A stretch of 64,000 nt of DNA, from NCBI GenBank assembly GCA_013420905.1, contig JAAXNY010000006.1:1798001-1862000 (forward strand), written 5' to 3'. Of the stretch, positions 1 through 10,115 are shown in pieces. The position numbers were made by a program, and so were the translations under genes. Position 1 is the stretch's first letter, and each line of letters opens with the position of its first letter. Source of the stretch: Collybia mongolica (taxonomy: Eukaryota > Basidiomycota > Agaricomycetes > Agaricales > Clitocybaceae). The notes beneath the pieces were generated by a model that saw only the letters and a list, made by a program, of their open reading frames with translations, searched no databases and was not told the origin of the DNA.

Positions 1-171
1 CAGAAACACCTCTACTGCCTTGTCAAGTGGAAAGGGTATCCACATAAAGAGAACACTTGGGAACCTGCACATAATATGGGACATGCAAAGGACACTGTTC
101 AGGAATTCCATCACTCCAGGCCAGGGGCCCCTCAGCAAATTGGAGCATTATATAATCAGATCACATGGAAA
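1..171 (+). pseudogene. Integrase C-terminal chromodomain (partial)
   Basis: Frame 1 reads the core of a chromodomain: YCLVKWKGYPHKENTWEP, with the aromatic and Trp-Glu positions used for binding methylated histone tails. Chromodomains at the integrase end are the hallmark of chromoviruses and are thought to steer integration to heterochromatin. The 5' part is outside the window. The second copy (42615 onward) has the same motif, YYLVKWKGYPHEENTWEP, so the identification is firm although the exact end of pol is not clear here. Confidence 0.85.
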
Positions 172-246
172 CCACTGTACAACTTAACTGAGCCAGACAA
201 CAATCACTTAACCCCTCCCTTCACAACCATAACATCATCTTACACC

Positions 247-720
247 ATGTCTAACCAAACTGCCACTGTACTCATTGTCATATTTGCTGTTGTTTTCTGG
301 ACCCTCTTCCTTGCAGTAGTCTATTTTACCTATAGGGAGCAAAGAAACCCAGACAGTTGGTTAAACTGGCTGTCTCAGGCTATCCAAGCTGAAGCTGAGG
401 GTCAGAACTGCAACCCTTGAACAGCCAGACATCATCACCCTCACTCTCTTCACCCCCATCATATCCTGAATCCTTCTGCCCCAATTGAACTCACTCCTCT
501 TATGTCAATTCCACTACCCACACATACAACAATTGATCTCACTTCCCTCCCATCACTTCCACCACCTGCACATGTTTGGTTCAACTCTGTGGGGCCTTAC
601 ACTCCCAAATTGCAATGGTCTGTTGAAGAAGACCTAGAGGAAGATAGGAGGTACTATCTGCATATCTTTACTCTCCCCAAAAGACAGTTAGAAGAGTCAC
701 CCACAAACCACACACAGTGA
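247..720 (+). pseudogene. Extra ORF of gypsy family A: small membrane protein, one stop
   Basis: A 158-codon frame (157 residues plus stop) lies between the integrase and the 3' LTR. It begins with a short polar stretch, then a hydrophobic segment of about 22 residues (roughly residues 7-30, rich in V, I, F and L), a basic edge (YREQRNPDSW), a Pro/Thr/Ser-rich middle and an acidic-basic tail containing DLEEDRRYY. A single in-frame TGA (418-420) breaks it. The family copy at 42850-43323 has exactly the same length of 474 nt with no indel, which argues that this was a real protein. Its place matches the envelope-like third ORF of some gypsy elements, but I see no recognisable envelope or fusion features, so the function is unknown. 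Confidence 0.6.
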
Positions 721-750
721 CCAGATTGTGTTGTGGAAAACACAAAGCTA

Positions 751-762
751 GTTGGGGGGTGA
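751..762 (+). other. Polypurine tract of gypsy family A
   Basis: The tract GTTGGGGGGTGA directly abuts the LTR start (TGTCGTGAAA). The same tract lies at 43354-43365 before the second full 3' LTR. This is the expected plus-strand primer site. Confidence 0.75.
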
Positions 763-1140
763 TGTCGTGAAAATTATATTCCCATCTTATCTCTGTCTTT
801 TTGATCTTATCTCATCTCTTATCTAGGGGGATTGGCTGTTAATTCATCTATCCCCAGTAGTTACAATTCTCCCATCATTCCCATCATTCCATTTCATCCT
901 TTGATTGATGTTGTACACTACCCTGGTTATGTTTGGTTTACCTCTCTCCATATTTATTCTACTCTGGTCCCCCTTAGGTAGTTGTATATATACTGCACCT
1001 CTAGCTACTTGTTCTGTAGTCTTGATCTTGTCTATTCTCTGCAATACAGACAGGTCTTCTCAACTCTCTATCTCTGGTGCTCTCTCCCCTCTTCTATTCT
1101 CCGATATCCTGCAGTGACTGTTGCTGTTGTATCATTGACA
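763..1140 (+). repeat. LTR-A, copy 1 (3' LTR)
   Basis: A 378-bp LTR begins TGTCGTGAAA and ends ATCATTGACA (TG...CA). Related copies are at 31694-32071, 43366-43736 and 54020-54387. A TATA-like stretch, TATATATAC (985-993), about 155 bp before the LTR end, is present in all copies and probably drives transcription. Confidence 0.9.
985..993 (+). promoter_or_regulatory. TATA box of LTR-A
   Basis: TATATATAC lies in the middle of the LTR. The equivalent stretch is kept in the other three LTR-A copies even where the surroundings have diverged. Confidence 0.45.
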
Positions 1141-2023
1141 GTGGGCCACTTAAGGAATCCCTCTACTGTACCATAGCTGGATGCTGTAAAGTCCAGTCTA
1201 AAGTGACTCCACCCATTGAAGGGCACCCCTTCTGGTGCCTCCTGCCCCCATGTTCCCAAGTGCATCAACTGCATAGAGGCTCACACCTCCAACTCACAGA
1301 AATGCAAGTTCTGGAAGAACTGTTACAACATGAAGCAGATTCTCAGCACATATTCCCATGCCAAGGTAAGCAACAGAGTCATAATGCCACTTGTCAACCT
1401 GACCCACTACTCCCCAGGCTCAGCATCCAGAGCTCAAGGCAGTAATCCTCCAGCTATCTGCTCTATCCCTTAATGCATAGAGTAGATAGCCTTCAAATAT
1501 ATTGTCACAATGTTGCTTATACTGTAATACCATGTTGTTCTCCTCATTTATTGAATCTGATAAAGATTTGTGGGATGTTGTCCTTGTACAAGAGCCCTCT
1601 TGGGCCATACATGCCACACTGCTTCCCTCATGGAGAAGGAAGGGGCCCTAGTCATGGGGCCCCTACCCACCCAGAGTGGATTTGCATCTCCCCTAAAGGC
1701 TTTGACCCCCATGAGGGCTGACCTCATATCACAGATTATGTTCACCAGAGAGTCAAATCTCTGAAACCTAAAATCTGCTCTGACTCATTCAGCACAGGGA
1801 CATCATGCTTCTGTCAGTGAAGGGAATTGAAGGACCACTCCACCTTCTAAATATATATTCTGATGCTAAAGGCATAGCAATCAAATACCTTGACAATAAA
1901 TGGGCAGTCTTCCCAGTAGTGGATTATATGGCAGAGGATTTTGATTGCCTATCCCCCCACTGGGAGGACAAAGCACATCAAAAGATGTTGACCAATCTGA
2001 TGCAGTCTGGGTTTAAACACTAA
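1141..2023 (+). pseudogene. Decayed LINE fragment (ORF1 zinc knuckles and ORF2 endonuclease)
   Basis: Translations in changing frames match the intact LINE at 43860-50239. First comes the CCHC-rich end of ORF1 (CPHVPKCINCIEAH against CPHASRCVDCGLAH), then the start of ORF2 with endonuclease motifs (YCHNV, FPHGEG, SPKGFD, HLLNIYSDAKG, EDFDCLSPHW). Several frameshifts and stops separate the pieces. The fragment is cut on the left by the gypsy LTR at 1140 and ends about 200 bp before the first host gene. It marks the edge of the repeat block. Confidence 0.8.
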
Positions 2024-2219
2024 ATTCATCAACTGATATTTTATTTGCTATGCGATTTTATTTAAATTTGCTACGTGAATTGTGAGTGGACTAGCGCACA
2101 GCACCGTTACGATAATTACTGATGAATAACATTCTAGGCAACCTCTAGGCCTTTATTGATTTATTTCACCGTTCGTCAACCTTTCTCAAGTCTAGATACT
2201 TTTCCATCCGTTATAAAAA

Positions 2220-2975
2220 ATGCGGGCAACTTGGTGTGTATACCGCTCTTTTCACTTTCTCAAATCATATAAACGCAATATTCGATACTACTCCTCAACT
2301 CTGCGAATTCCTCCACCGTCTACCGGGCAAGCACCTACACCTCTGGTTTTTATATCAGCCCAGGCCTGGGATGCCAGTTCTTACCATGAGTGAGTCTTTC
2401 TTTAGTTCGTGGTGATCTAATGCTATAACAACTCACAGAATGTCTGCTATCTCTTCTGCACTGGCTCAGAAAGGATATACATGTCTTGACACGGACATTT
2501 CTCTACCTGAGGGACAAACTTTGACTGACTCTCCAAAAATGATGCAATATTTCGAATCTGGTCTGTACGCTTTGCTCTCAATTCGAAACAAGTCATTAAC
2601 TCTCAGACAGAACTCAAAGACGCAATTCACTCAGCCGGGATCGCATTTCCACCCGTACTCATCGCGAGATCGTCTGCTTGCTTAATTGCACAAACCTATA
2701 TATCTTCTCACCCTGCTTCCGGTCTCTTCATGATTTCACCACCAGCGTCAAACTCCTCGCTTAGTAAGGTCCAGCTGCCAACCAATTTAATGGAGTTCAA
2801 TTTTGAGCCCAAGTTCCCAATCGCAATTCTTGCAGCCCTCAAAGAAATGGAAACCTTATCTATACACAGTCGACTGGCCAAGGACCCAACGGTTGATAAA
2901 ATTTACTTATCTAAAATGGACAGACAATGTCTTGTTATTGAAATTGAGAAATGGCTGGACGAACTTGGAATGTAG
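2220..2975 (+). CDS. Alpha/beta-hydrolase-like protein, probably mitochondrial
   Basis: Three exons (2220-2389, 2439-2560, 2611-2975) encode 218 residues. Intron 1 is GTGAGT...CACAG and intron 2 is GTCTGT...GACAG. The start at 2220 gives one frame through all exons; the later ATG at 2440 would drop the conserved first strand LVFISAQAWDASSYHE. The N-terminus is basic with aromatic residues and no acidic ones, like a mitochondrial presequence. The fold order (strand, QAWD loop, helix, GYTCLDTDI strand, then IARSSACLIAQTY at about residues 115-127) resembles small alpha/beta hydrolases, but the nucleophile elbow reads A-R-S-S-A instead of G-x-S-x-G, so catalysis is uncertain. The substrate is unknown. 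It is the first host gene beside the repeat block. Confidence 0.75.
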
Positions 2976-3192
2976 CTAGAAATGATGGGTGCAATACACA
3001 ACTTAAACTACATAAGTAGTCTCGCACTATTATATATCATTGGCGCATAGGTAACGCGTTGTACAGCAGCGATTAAAATTATGGTAGCGTAAATACAGAC
3101 ATATATGTAGTCAACAGAAACTTGGTCAACTTAACCAGGGGGGCCACCCTCGGCTCCTGCAAGCCTAGTACACTATATGACCTTCTTTTTAT

Positions 3193-4288
3193 CTATGGTA
3201 ACGACCCTTCTTTATAATCTTTCCTAAACTCATTTTGCACCTCCTTTATGTTACTCAAACCTGGCAAAACGACCTTCCATGTTCCACGAGAAGCAAGAAT
3301 CCGGCGAACTTGATGTTGAATGAGTTCGTGTAGTTTTGGAACATTGGCTAACTTTGCACGACTCCCCATCAGAGAAGTGGTAGAGAGATCGAGGGTAAAC
3401 GTCGGTGGTATGCTTATAGTGAGTGTGGGAGTAACAGAAGTAGTTTGCGGAGGTGTGACGAGAATCTGAGCAAGATTATTAATAAGTCACTGTCGCTATA
3501 ACGAAGAAAACCGTGAGCATCACCGATGACTGGAATTTGGAAAGGGATATTGTCAAAGACACTGGAAGTCGTGCAAATGACGGCATAGGATAATTAAAGA
3601 GATATGATGTGGAGAGCGAAAGCGACAAAGTATCTGTGTATTCAACGTCAAATTCGATCTCCTGTGCTCATAAATACAGGATATGACCAAGAGTTTTTTT
3701 TTTGCGGAGCACTCACGTTGAGTATTTTGTCTTGTCGGACTATGTGAGCATTGGACAGTCGTGGCGCTGATACCCCGATGTCAACAGAGTGAATTTTGAT
3801 ATAATCCTGTTGTGTGGATTATGGGGGAATCCGATGGGCTTAATCTCAACACGTACAATAAATCCGGGTGGACGTATTTTATTTGCATAGTCTTCCACTC
3901 GTTTGCGTGCAATTTCGTCCCCTTCTGAGCCTGTTAAGTCATCCCGGAGTTTAGAACGATATACGTCGACTATCTGTGAGCCCAATGATCAATAGAGCGG
4001 AGTAACGATACGATTTAGTGGGTTTGCCTGGTGCACAAGTGTACTGAACCATTCTGCTGACTCGGTGGAGTGATGTTCGTTGAGACCATCATCCTTTTGT
4101 AAGGTATTTTTTGGAGACACGTTGCCGTCCAACCGAGGCTGGTAGGAAGATGTTTCGAAGGGGTTCTGAGTAGAGTCCAGAAAGAGATATTTCAAGATGA
4201 GGACGAGAAGAACAAGCACAGATAGCTGTCCAAGAACGAGACCTTGAGTGAAAGTTGGTTGTAGAGAAAATATATAGTTGGTTCCCAT
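3193..4288 (-). CDS. MMM1: Mmm1, ER-anchored SMP-domain subunit of the ERMES complex
   Basis: Five exons on the minus strand (4288-4028, 3973-3857, 3806-3717, 3661-3524, 3465-3193) encode 292 residues. Mmm1 tethers the ER to mitochondria together with Mdm10, Mdm12 and Mdm34 and moves phospholipids between them. Seen here: a short lumenal N-terminus, one membrane helix (GLVLGQLSVLVLLVLILKY, about residues 12-30), a polar linker, then the SMP domain with family motifs ESAEWF, IRPPGF, DIGVSAPRLSNA, NYPMPSFARLPVSLTISLS, TSLMGSRAKL and ASRGTWKVVLPGL. Intron 1 starts with GC (CAG/GCAAAC), a GC-AG intron required to join VHQ to IVDVYRSKL. The other introns are GT-AG. The gene diverges from the TTL-like gene, with 163 bp between the starts. 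Confidence 0.92.
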
Positions 4289-4451
4289 CGTTGGTGAAAG
4301 AGCGGCTAAGCGTCGTCGTCGTTGCGACGAGACTCGTAGTAGAACGTATGTAGTCGCAGCCGTGATTTGCGCGTGATTATTTCCCCCACGTGACAACCAA
4401 CTTTTTGACCCAGAACTGAAGTGGAAAGTAGACTTACACTTCAAGCCCATC
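4289..4451. promoter_or_regulatory. Short bidirectional promoter MMM1 / TTL-like gene
   Basis: Only 163 bp separate the two start codons. The interval carries one palindromic CACGTG (4387-4392), a site recognised by bHLH factors such as Cbf1-type proteins in fungi, and a GCGCG stretch near 4369. No clear TATA box is seen. Confidence 0.5.
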
Positions 4452-6013
4452 ATGGTACAAACTTCACCTAGTACTTGCGTTGTTTCCTGGCCCGCCGCAC
4501 CTTTGACAAACACTCTAGTTCTAAATTCATTGAAGCGTCTTCGAATACCTATAACAATCACGTCTTCAGCTCAATGTGCTCCTGTGGATCAACACCTAAT
4601 GGTCCAGTGGTCGACTTATGATCAAATAGACCACGAGTTGACTCATCTTCATCGGCGAAGAGTTTTATCGTCAAGCTATACTTTTCGAAAAGCCCTCATT
4701 CGAAAACATTTCCTCTCGCGCTGTATCCTCTCATATGTAACAAAACATCCAACATCCCCCTTAAGAATGGCCAGCCCCATAACGTTTGAGGTCGAAATCT
4801 CCTTTGCGGATGAGTTGGACGAAATGTGGACCGATGAGCTTTGGGAACTTGGTGAAGAGCTTGAGACCACGGGATCGTGGTGGATCTTAAAACCGTCAGT
4901 AAAGCCCCCCATGTACGCTATCTAGGCAGAATCAAACCTTCTGGAACCCCAGTGGAATGGCAGATCGGGGGATGGGCATCAGACTCTTCAATAGCAAGCA
5001 CGCATTGCAGCAGATCTTCGAAGAGTTCGACGGCGTCGATTCCGATGATTCTGATACTAATAATGAAAGGACTGCTGTTGTCACTTCTCAACTGCGCCAT
5101 TTCGTCATCCAGGTAGACTTCTTAGAATTTTTTTTTCCGAATTTGTGCCTCATGCTGAGCTCATTGTGCAGGAATATATCAACAAACCCTTATTGCTGGA
5201 CCCTTCAAATGCCACGGTCGACGGTTCTTTGACGAACGAAGAGCTCAAGGGGCATAAAGTTAGCTTTCTCAGTTCCTCCGGACGGTTCATTCTTATCGAT
5301 TTATACTTAGTTTCACCTTCGAGCGTATTGTGTGTGCAAAGGTGCCCTTGAGGTATATCTATACGATCGAATATTGGCCTTGTTTTCAGCTGTTCCTTAT
5401 GTGGAATTGGCCGAAGTGTTAGTGGAAAACATAGATTCTCCGTCAATCAATCTCACGCCTCATCTCACCAACACGTCTCTTCAAGTTGATCATGGAGAAA
5501 ACGGTGTGCGCTTGTTGGAGGAATTGATTGGATGTCGCGTCATGTCTGGTGATGAGCATAGATTGGAATTTAAATGCGACGATATGATCAGCATCACCAA
5601 TCAGATGGTTAACATACTGGCTGAGACCTTCAAAGCAGCGTTGGAGAATCCCATCCACTTTCAGGTATGTGTTGTGAAATGAAAACTGTGCAATCGCTGA
5701 CTTACCTTCAAAACAGCCCCTACCGAACGCCTTCGAATTATATGGTATTGATTTTCTGGTCACTCATGAGCCTTCACCTATAATGGACGGGGGCTTCTAT
5801 CAAGTGAAACTCTTAGAGATTAACGCAGAACCTGCTATTGAGCTTACGGGACCAAGGTTGACCTGGATCTTGGAAGATCTCTTTGTGTCCATCGGAAAGA
5901 TCTGCGTGGAACCCTTCGTTACGGAGCAAGCCTTGGAAATCGATGGTTGGAACCTCAGAGATGTGCGATATCATATGATCAAGTGTTTCGAGCAAGGGGT
6001 TAGATCTGAATGA
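4452..6013 (+). CDS. Tubulin-tyrosine-ligase family protein (ATP-grasp, Pby1-like)
   Basis: Five exons (4452-4894, 4953-5112, 5172-5258, 5311-5664, 5717-6013) encode 446 residues; all introns are GT-AG of 50-60 nt. Family motifs in order: LVLNSLKRL near the N-terminus, WSTYDQIDHELT, SSYTFRKALIRKHFL, EISFADELDEMW, the ATP-binding WWILKPGMADRGMGIRLF (about residues 143-160, created by the intron 1 junction), FHLRAYCV, and the C-terminal FYQVKLLEINAEPAIELTG with the metal-binding Glu and Asn of ATP-grasp ligases. Such enzymes attach an amino acid to a protein carboxyl group; in yeast the relative Pby1 is found in P-bodies. Whether tubulin is the substrate cannot be told. It shares its promoter with MMM1. 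Confidence 0.88.
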
Positions 6014-6389
6014 TCAGTTGGTTATTATTCGGCCCCATCCAAGCCCAGGAAATGGTTTGGGAAAAATGTGTGTCGATGAGGACGTTTTGCAACAAAACGT
6101 TGAAGCTCGGCTAAACCGTTTGTGGAGTGTGCTTGTAGGCACGCCTCTTCATCATATAATTGACGCTACACATTGCATTCAACAATGACTTTAATTTTAG
6201 AGACTCGTACACCTTTTTCATTTACTGGTGTTCTGACCGGTCCTGCGGAAATTGCAAACTACGCAAGCCCGGAGCCGCAGTTCATGTTGAGCTTAAACTT
6301 CAACCGATTACATAATACATCTTAAGTGGCTTCTGGGAAATTTTACACTTTTTCCTTTACTACTCATACAGCTAATCGCTGTCTATCCT
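6014..6389. other. Intergenic, TTL-like 3' end to CDK11 promoter
   Basis: 376 bp between two plus-strand genes. It must hold the terminator of the first and the promoter of the second. No repeat, RNA gene or clear motif was found. Confidence 0.5.
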
Positions 6390-7878
6390 ATGGATAAGAA
6401 ACTGTTAACAGAAGGTACTGGTACTGGGCCGCTCACACCGGTTCGAAAGCGTTCCAAATGGGACGAAGATGGGGATGAACTGGAATTATCTATACAGGCA
6501 CCCGCGCCTAAACGACGCGCAAAAGCGAAACCACCCAAGCCAGTGGTCGATTCCGAACCATCGCTAGCAACAGCGCGGAGTGCACGTCGTTCTAGCATCT
6601 TTGTCCCGTCAAGGTCTCGCCATCCCCCAATATTTCCATCTCGATCTGTGTACTCCTACGAGAGACTAAACCAAATTGAAGAAGGGTCTTACGGTGTCGT
6701 ATACCGTGCCCGGGATAGACAGACTGGTGATATTGTTGCTTTAAAGAAACTGAAGTTAGAGGAAGAAAAGAACGGTTTCCCTATCACGGCTTTGCGGGAA
6801 GTACACGCTCTGATGTCATGTCGACACGAGAACGTCGTGGGCGTTCGTGAAGTCGTTGTTGGTGATACATTGACGCAGTGCGTGCCGACCGTTTCTCAAC
6901 TTCTTGTACCATATCAGTCCCCTTATGAAATATGTCAAGAGTTTTTGTCGTCATGGATTTTATTGAACACGACCTCAAATCTCTGCTCTCTGTGATGGCG
7001 TCGCCATTTTTACAATCTGAAATCAAAACACTGATGCTACAATTACTGTCCGCTGTCGGTCACTGCCATTCTCACTGGATTTTACATCGAGACCTCAAAA
7101 CCAGTAATTTATTAATGAACAATCGTGGTACAATCAAAGTGGCAGACTTTGGCCTTGCTCGACGGTATGGAGACCCAGTAGGCGTAGGCGGGATGACACA
7201 GCTTGTAGTGACTCTCTGGTATCGGTGCGCAGTACCTGCTTTTCTGTTAGTTCTACCCTAACCTGTATTCTAGAGCACCAGAAATTCTGCTTGGCGCCAC
7301 AAAATACTCTACAGCAGTGGACATGTGGTCTGTTGGGTGTATCTTTGCGGAGCTACTCCTCAAAGAGCCACTCTTTCAAGCCAAGGGAGAAATTGAGCTT
7401 CTGGGCATGATATTCAAATTGTTGGGACCCCCAACAAGTATTTCGTGGCCCGAGTATGCAACCCTACCGGTTTCAAAGACAATTACACTGCCTTCACCAC
7501 AACCGCATCAATTTCGCCAGAAGTTCCAATATATGACTTCTGCGGGTATCGATTTGCTAATGTCGCTGTTAACATATGATCCTGCACGAAGAATAACTGC
7601 AGAAGAGGCCCTGCAACACCCATATTTCAGGTTGGCATCTTTAGCTTCACACTTGCAAATACTGGTCATAATTGTTCTTAGCGAATCGCCACTTCCTAAG
7701 CATCCGGATTTGTTCGGTTCTTTTCCATCTGCTGCTGCAGGAGAGAAGTGCGTAATGACATCTGTATCCGTGGATTGAGTTTAATCGGTTATTTAGGAAA
7801 CGTAAATTATTTGAAAGCCCCTCCGCTCCAGCTCGAGCACCCGACTATAAACTTTTGACAGATTTTGATTTATCGTGA
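6390..7878 (+). CDS. CDK11: Cyclin-dependent kinase of the CDK11 (PITSLRE) type
   Basis: Five exons (6390-6877, 6940-7224, 7274-7630, 7682-7747, 7797-7878) encode 425 residues. After a basic, disordered N-terminus of about 85 residues ([11 protein letters not shown]) comes a complete kinase domain: glycine loop [24 protein letters not shown] with the catalytic Lys, the cyclin-binding helix PITALRE (the PITSLRE signature with Ser to Ala), gatekeeper region [42 protein letters not shown] and [13 protein letters not shown]. The tail [12 protein letters not shown]...LLTDFDLS is the usual end of fungal CDK11. The kinase acts with a cyclin L-type partner in transcription and splicing. Intron 1 splits the motif after DTLTQ; all introns are 49-62 nt. 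The gene converges on RAP1 with 139 bp between stops. Confidence 0.92.
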
Positions 7879-8017
7879 AGTAGGTCATTCACCATCATCC
7901 TATACACGTCAGGGAGATGTGTACTATAAAATACATTTTGTGTGCAAATGTTTGTCTAGTTGGGCACTGGAGTACTGACGCCTCAAGCTTCAAGCTTCAA
8001 GTCTGATGAGGACGCTA

Positions 8018-9849
8018 TCATTGGTCATCATCAGTGAACTTCGACAGCAGCTCTTGCCGCATTCTTTGAAATCTTGTTCGAGTACGGCCCATCTCCCCAC
8101 ACTTATCGTAATACTCTTGAACTTCTTCCACGGTAAACCTATATTCCTTGGCGATATCTCGAATACCTTGGTCGAGAACATGAATATTAGCGATGGTCAC
8201 AAAAGTTTGGGACGTCAATTGCGTTTGTGATGCGGATCCATCTCGCGGATCCAGCGCCGTTTCCCTGCAATTCGGGAACCACATGTCAGTTTCTTAATAA
8301 AAATTCTCGCTTACTGGAATTACCCTTGTTTCATCCTCTTCTTCGTACTCTCTCCTTCGCATTCCTCGCTTGGTTTTCGTTTGCTCCACGCTGGCGGCTG
8401 TGAATTACCAACTCTTACAGCCCATTCACTTCCCTCATCCATTTCTTCTTCTGCAGGGCTCTTCCTCAACACTCGGTGATTGAGAGGAGTGCTGGGTTGA
8501 ACTGATGTGCCGTTTTGCAGGTCCGCGAGCGCTTGGAAATTCGGCACTTGTAAATTTAATGGTACCATGCCTTGTAAAACTGCCATTGACATTGGTGGGT
8601 GTCCAACGAGTCCTTCAATGGTCGTGTATTCTTCATCAGCAGCAGTCAAATTAGTTTCGACATTCTTGACTTTTCTCTTCCGGATGCGTTTCGGCTTTTC
8701 TTCCGCTTGCCTGACGTATCCATACTGGCCCTTTTCGCCCTGTATAGGTTTCTTCTGTTCGACAATAGTGGCAATCGACGTATCAAGGCGGGTAGCATTC
8801 TTCTTGTATCGTTCTCTCCACGATTGCCAAGTATGACGAGAAACCCACGCATACTCAGGGTCAGCGCTCTGCATCATATAGATAAATCTATCCCGTGTTG
8901 AAGAGAGATACATACCTACCAATTCGCAGAGTTGTTGATACAGTCTATTTCCGGTCCGACCTCCGGTTTCCTTATAAGGAATCTTTGCAGCGATCCATTC
9001 GCATAAGTGTTTTTCGTCTTCGTCACTAAATTGAGTTCTCCTTTAGGTTTTTGTTCAGCGATCGCGACGAGCTATAATAAATCTAATCCCTTACTCTTCA
9101 CCTGCACGGCGCCCGCCAGGATTTTTGTAAACGAGAGGCGTATACACGACTGAGCCTTTCTCTATACACTTCTTTACCCATAGGTACGACTCGATGTATT
9201 TATCAGTCTCTGCCTGATACGTTTTCACAAGGTGTCCAAAAATCTCAGTATTGGGGTCTGCCAAAATGACGCGTGCTGACTGGGCCGATGCGTGTGGATC
9301 GCCACCAGAGTGCTAAAACTGTGAGCCTGTTGACGCGTATAAATTGAACTCGTTTAAGCTTACCATGATACGTTGACTAAGAGCACTCCTCGCGTTGACA
9401 TTGGCAATACTTGGATGTATATGCATCCCTATCGGGGCCCCATCCTCGATAAAAATCTGCTTTAGGAGCATGCCTGCGATCTTGCAAGCCTCGACATAGG
9501 TATAAGGTACAAAATGCCTGTCTGGTCTATCGTGGCTAGTCCAACAGAGGCGGAGTCGTTCCTCCTCCGCAGTACCAGGTTGGACAAGGATATACCCTTG
9601 TCGTGGAACTTTAGCCTCGACACGGCCACCAAGTGACTGAAAAATATAGATTTTGCGGCGAAAGTCGTTACAGATTATTAGCCACTCACTGTGATCGTTT
9701 CACATAATTCAGCTTGAATCTCTTGAGGTAGGTCTTTTTGAATGAAGAATTTGATAGCAAGCCCATTTGTATCCTGGAATATCGGCTATGTACATTTTAA
9801 ATTAGTGGAACGGAGGGGTGCATTTTCGAGGGGGGGGCGAGTTTACCAT
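8018..9849 (-). CDS. RAP1: Rap1, telomere-binding protein (BRCT, Myb, RCT domains)
   Basis: Read on the minus strand, exons 9785-9690, 9636-9364, 9312-9095, 9025-8920, 8868-8324 and 8264-8018, plus a proposed first exon holding only ATG (9849-9847), encode about 495 residues. Domains: an N-terminal BRCT-like part (LPQEIQAELCETITSLGGRV... LRLCWTSHD...), a Myb domain of about 60 residues with the diagnostic KIPYKETGGRTGNRLY and SRHTWQSWRERYKKN, a disordered basic stretch with KRIRKRKVK as possible nuclear signal, and the C-terminal RCT-like helices (IRDIAKEYRFTVEEVQEYY). Rap1 caps telomeres through shelterin partners and regulates transcription. The Myb domain needs intron 8919-8869 removed. 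The first exon is the least certain part: an in-frame TAG just upstream of 9785 forces an intron, and ATG/GTAAAC...CATAG fits. The upstream region carries telomere-like motifs. Confidence 0.87.
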
Positions 9850-10115
9850 GGTACAGATGACCAAAGTGCAACGAGCCCCGAGTTTAAGGTTGAGGGTAAG
9901 AATGAAGTTAGGGTCACAAAGGAAATGGGCCTAGGGTTATGGTTCGAAAGCACGTGCTTTTCGAAGTTATTCGTCACGGTTTGAGTGTGCTTTTTTTTAA
10001 ATTCCATTTAAATTGTAACAAAGAATATACGTAACCATTTTTGAATTTAGTTTTAGAAAACAAGGTAAATCATCTTGATCATCATTCGCTTGACATGGGC
10101 ATGAATCTATGGCTA
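9850..10115. promoter_or_regulatory. RAP1 upstream region with telomere-like motifs and CACGTG palindrome
   Basis: On the plus strand this stretch holds GAGGGTAAG (9893-9900), TTAGGG (9908-9913) and TAGGGTTA (9932-9939), all resembling the fungal telomere unit TTAGGG, then a near-perfect 23-bp palindrome centred on CACGTG (9943-9965). It lies directly 5' of RAP1 (minus strand) and 3' of the dehydrogenase gene. Confidence 0.5.

Larger units (their letters stand above)
1..1140 (+). mobile_element. 3' end of Ty3/gypsy chromovirus, family A (cut by window start)
   Basis: The window opens inside the integrase of a gypsy element. In order: a chromodomain, an extra small ORF with a membrane segment, a purine-rich tract (GTTGGGGGGTGA, 751-762) and the 3' LTR. 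The same arrangement recurs at 42215-43736. The right LTR border is followed directly by sequence matching the zinc-knuckle part of a LINE ORF1, so this element inserted into an older LINE. The left half lies outside the window. Confidence 0.9.

Noticed and set aside
2440..2685. Open frame starting at ATG 2440 as a separate small gene
   Set aside because: It is exon 2 of the hydrolase-like gene read through its 3' intron; the spliced model from 2220 keeps the family motif upstream of it.
8869..8922. Start of an independent protein at MVGMYLSSTRDRF
   Set aside because: These codons are an intron (GTAGGT...GATGCAG) inside the Rap1 Myb domain; removing it joins LYQQLCEL to SADPEYAW.
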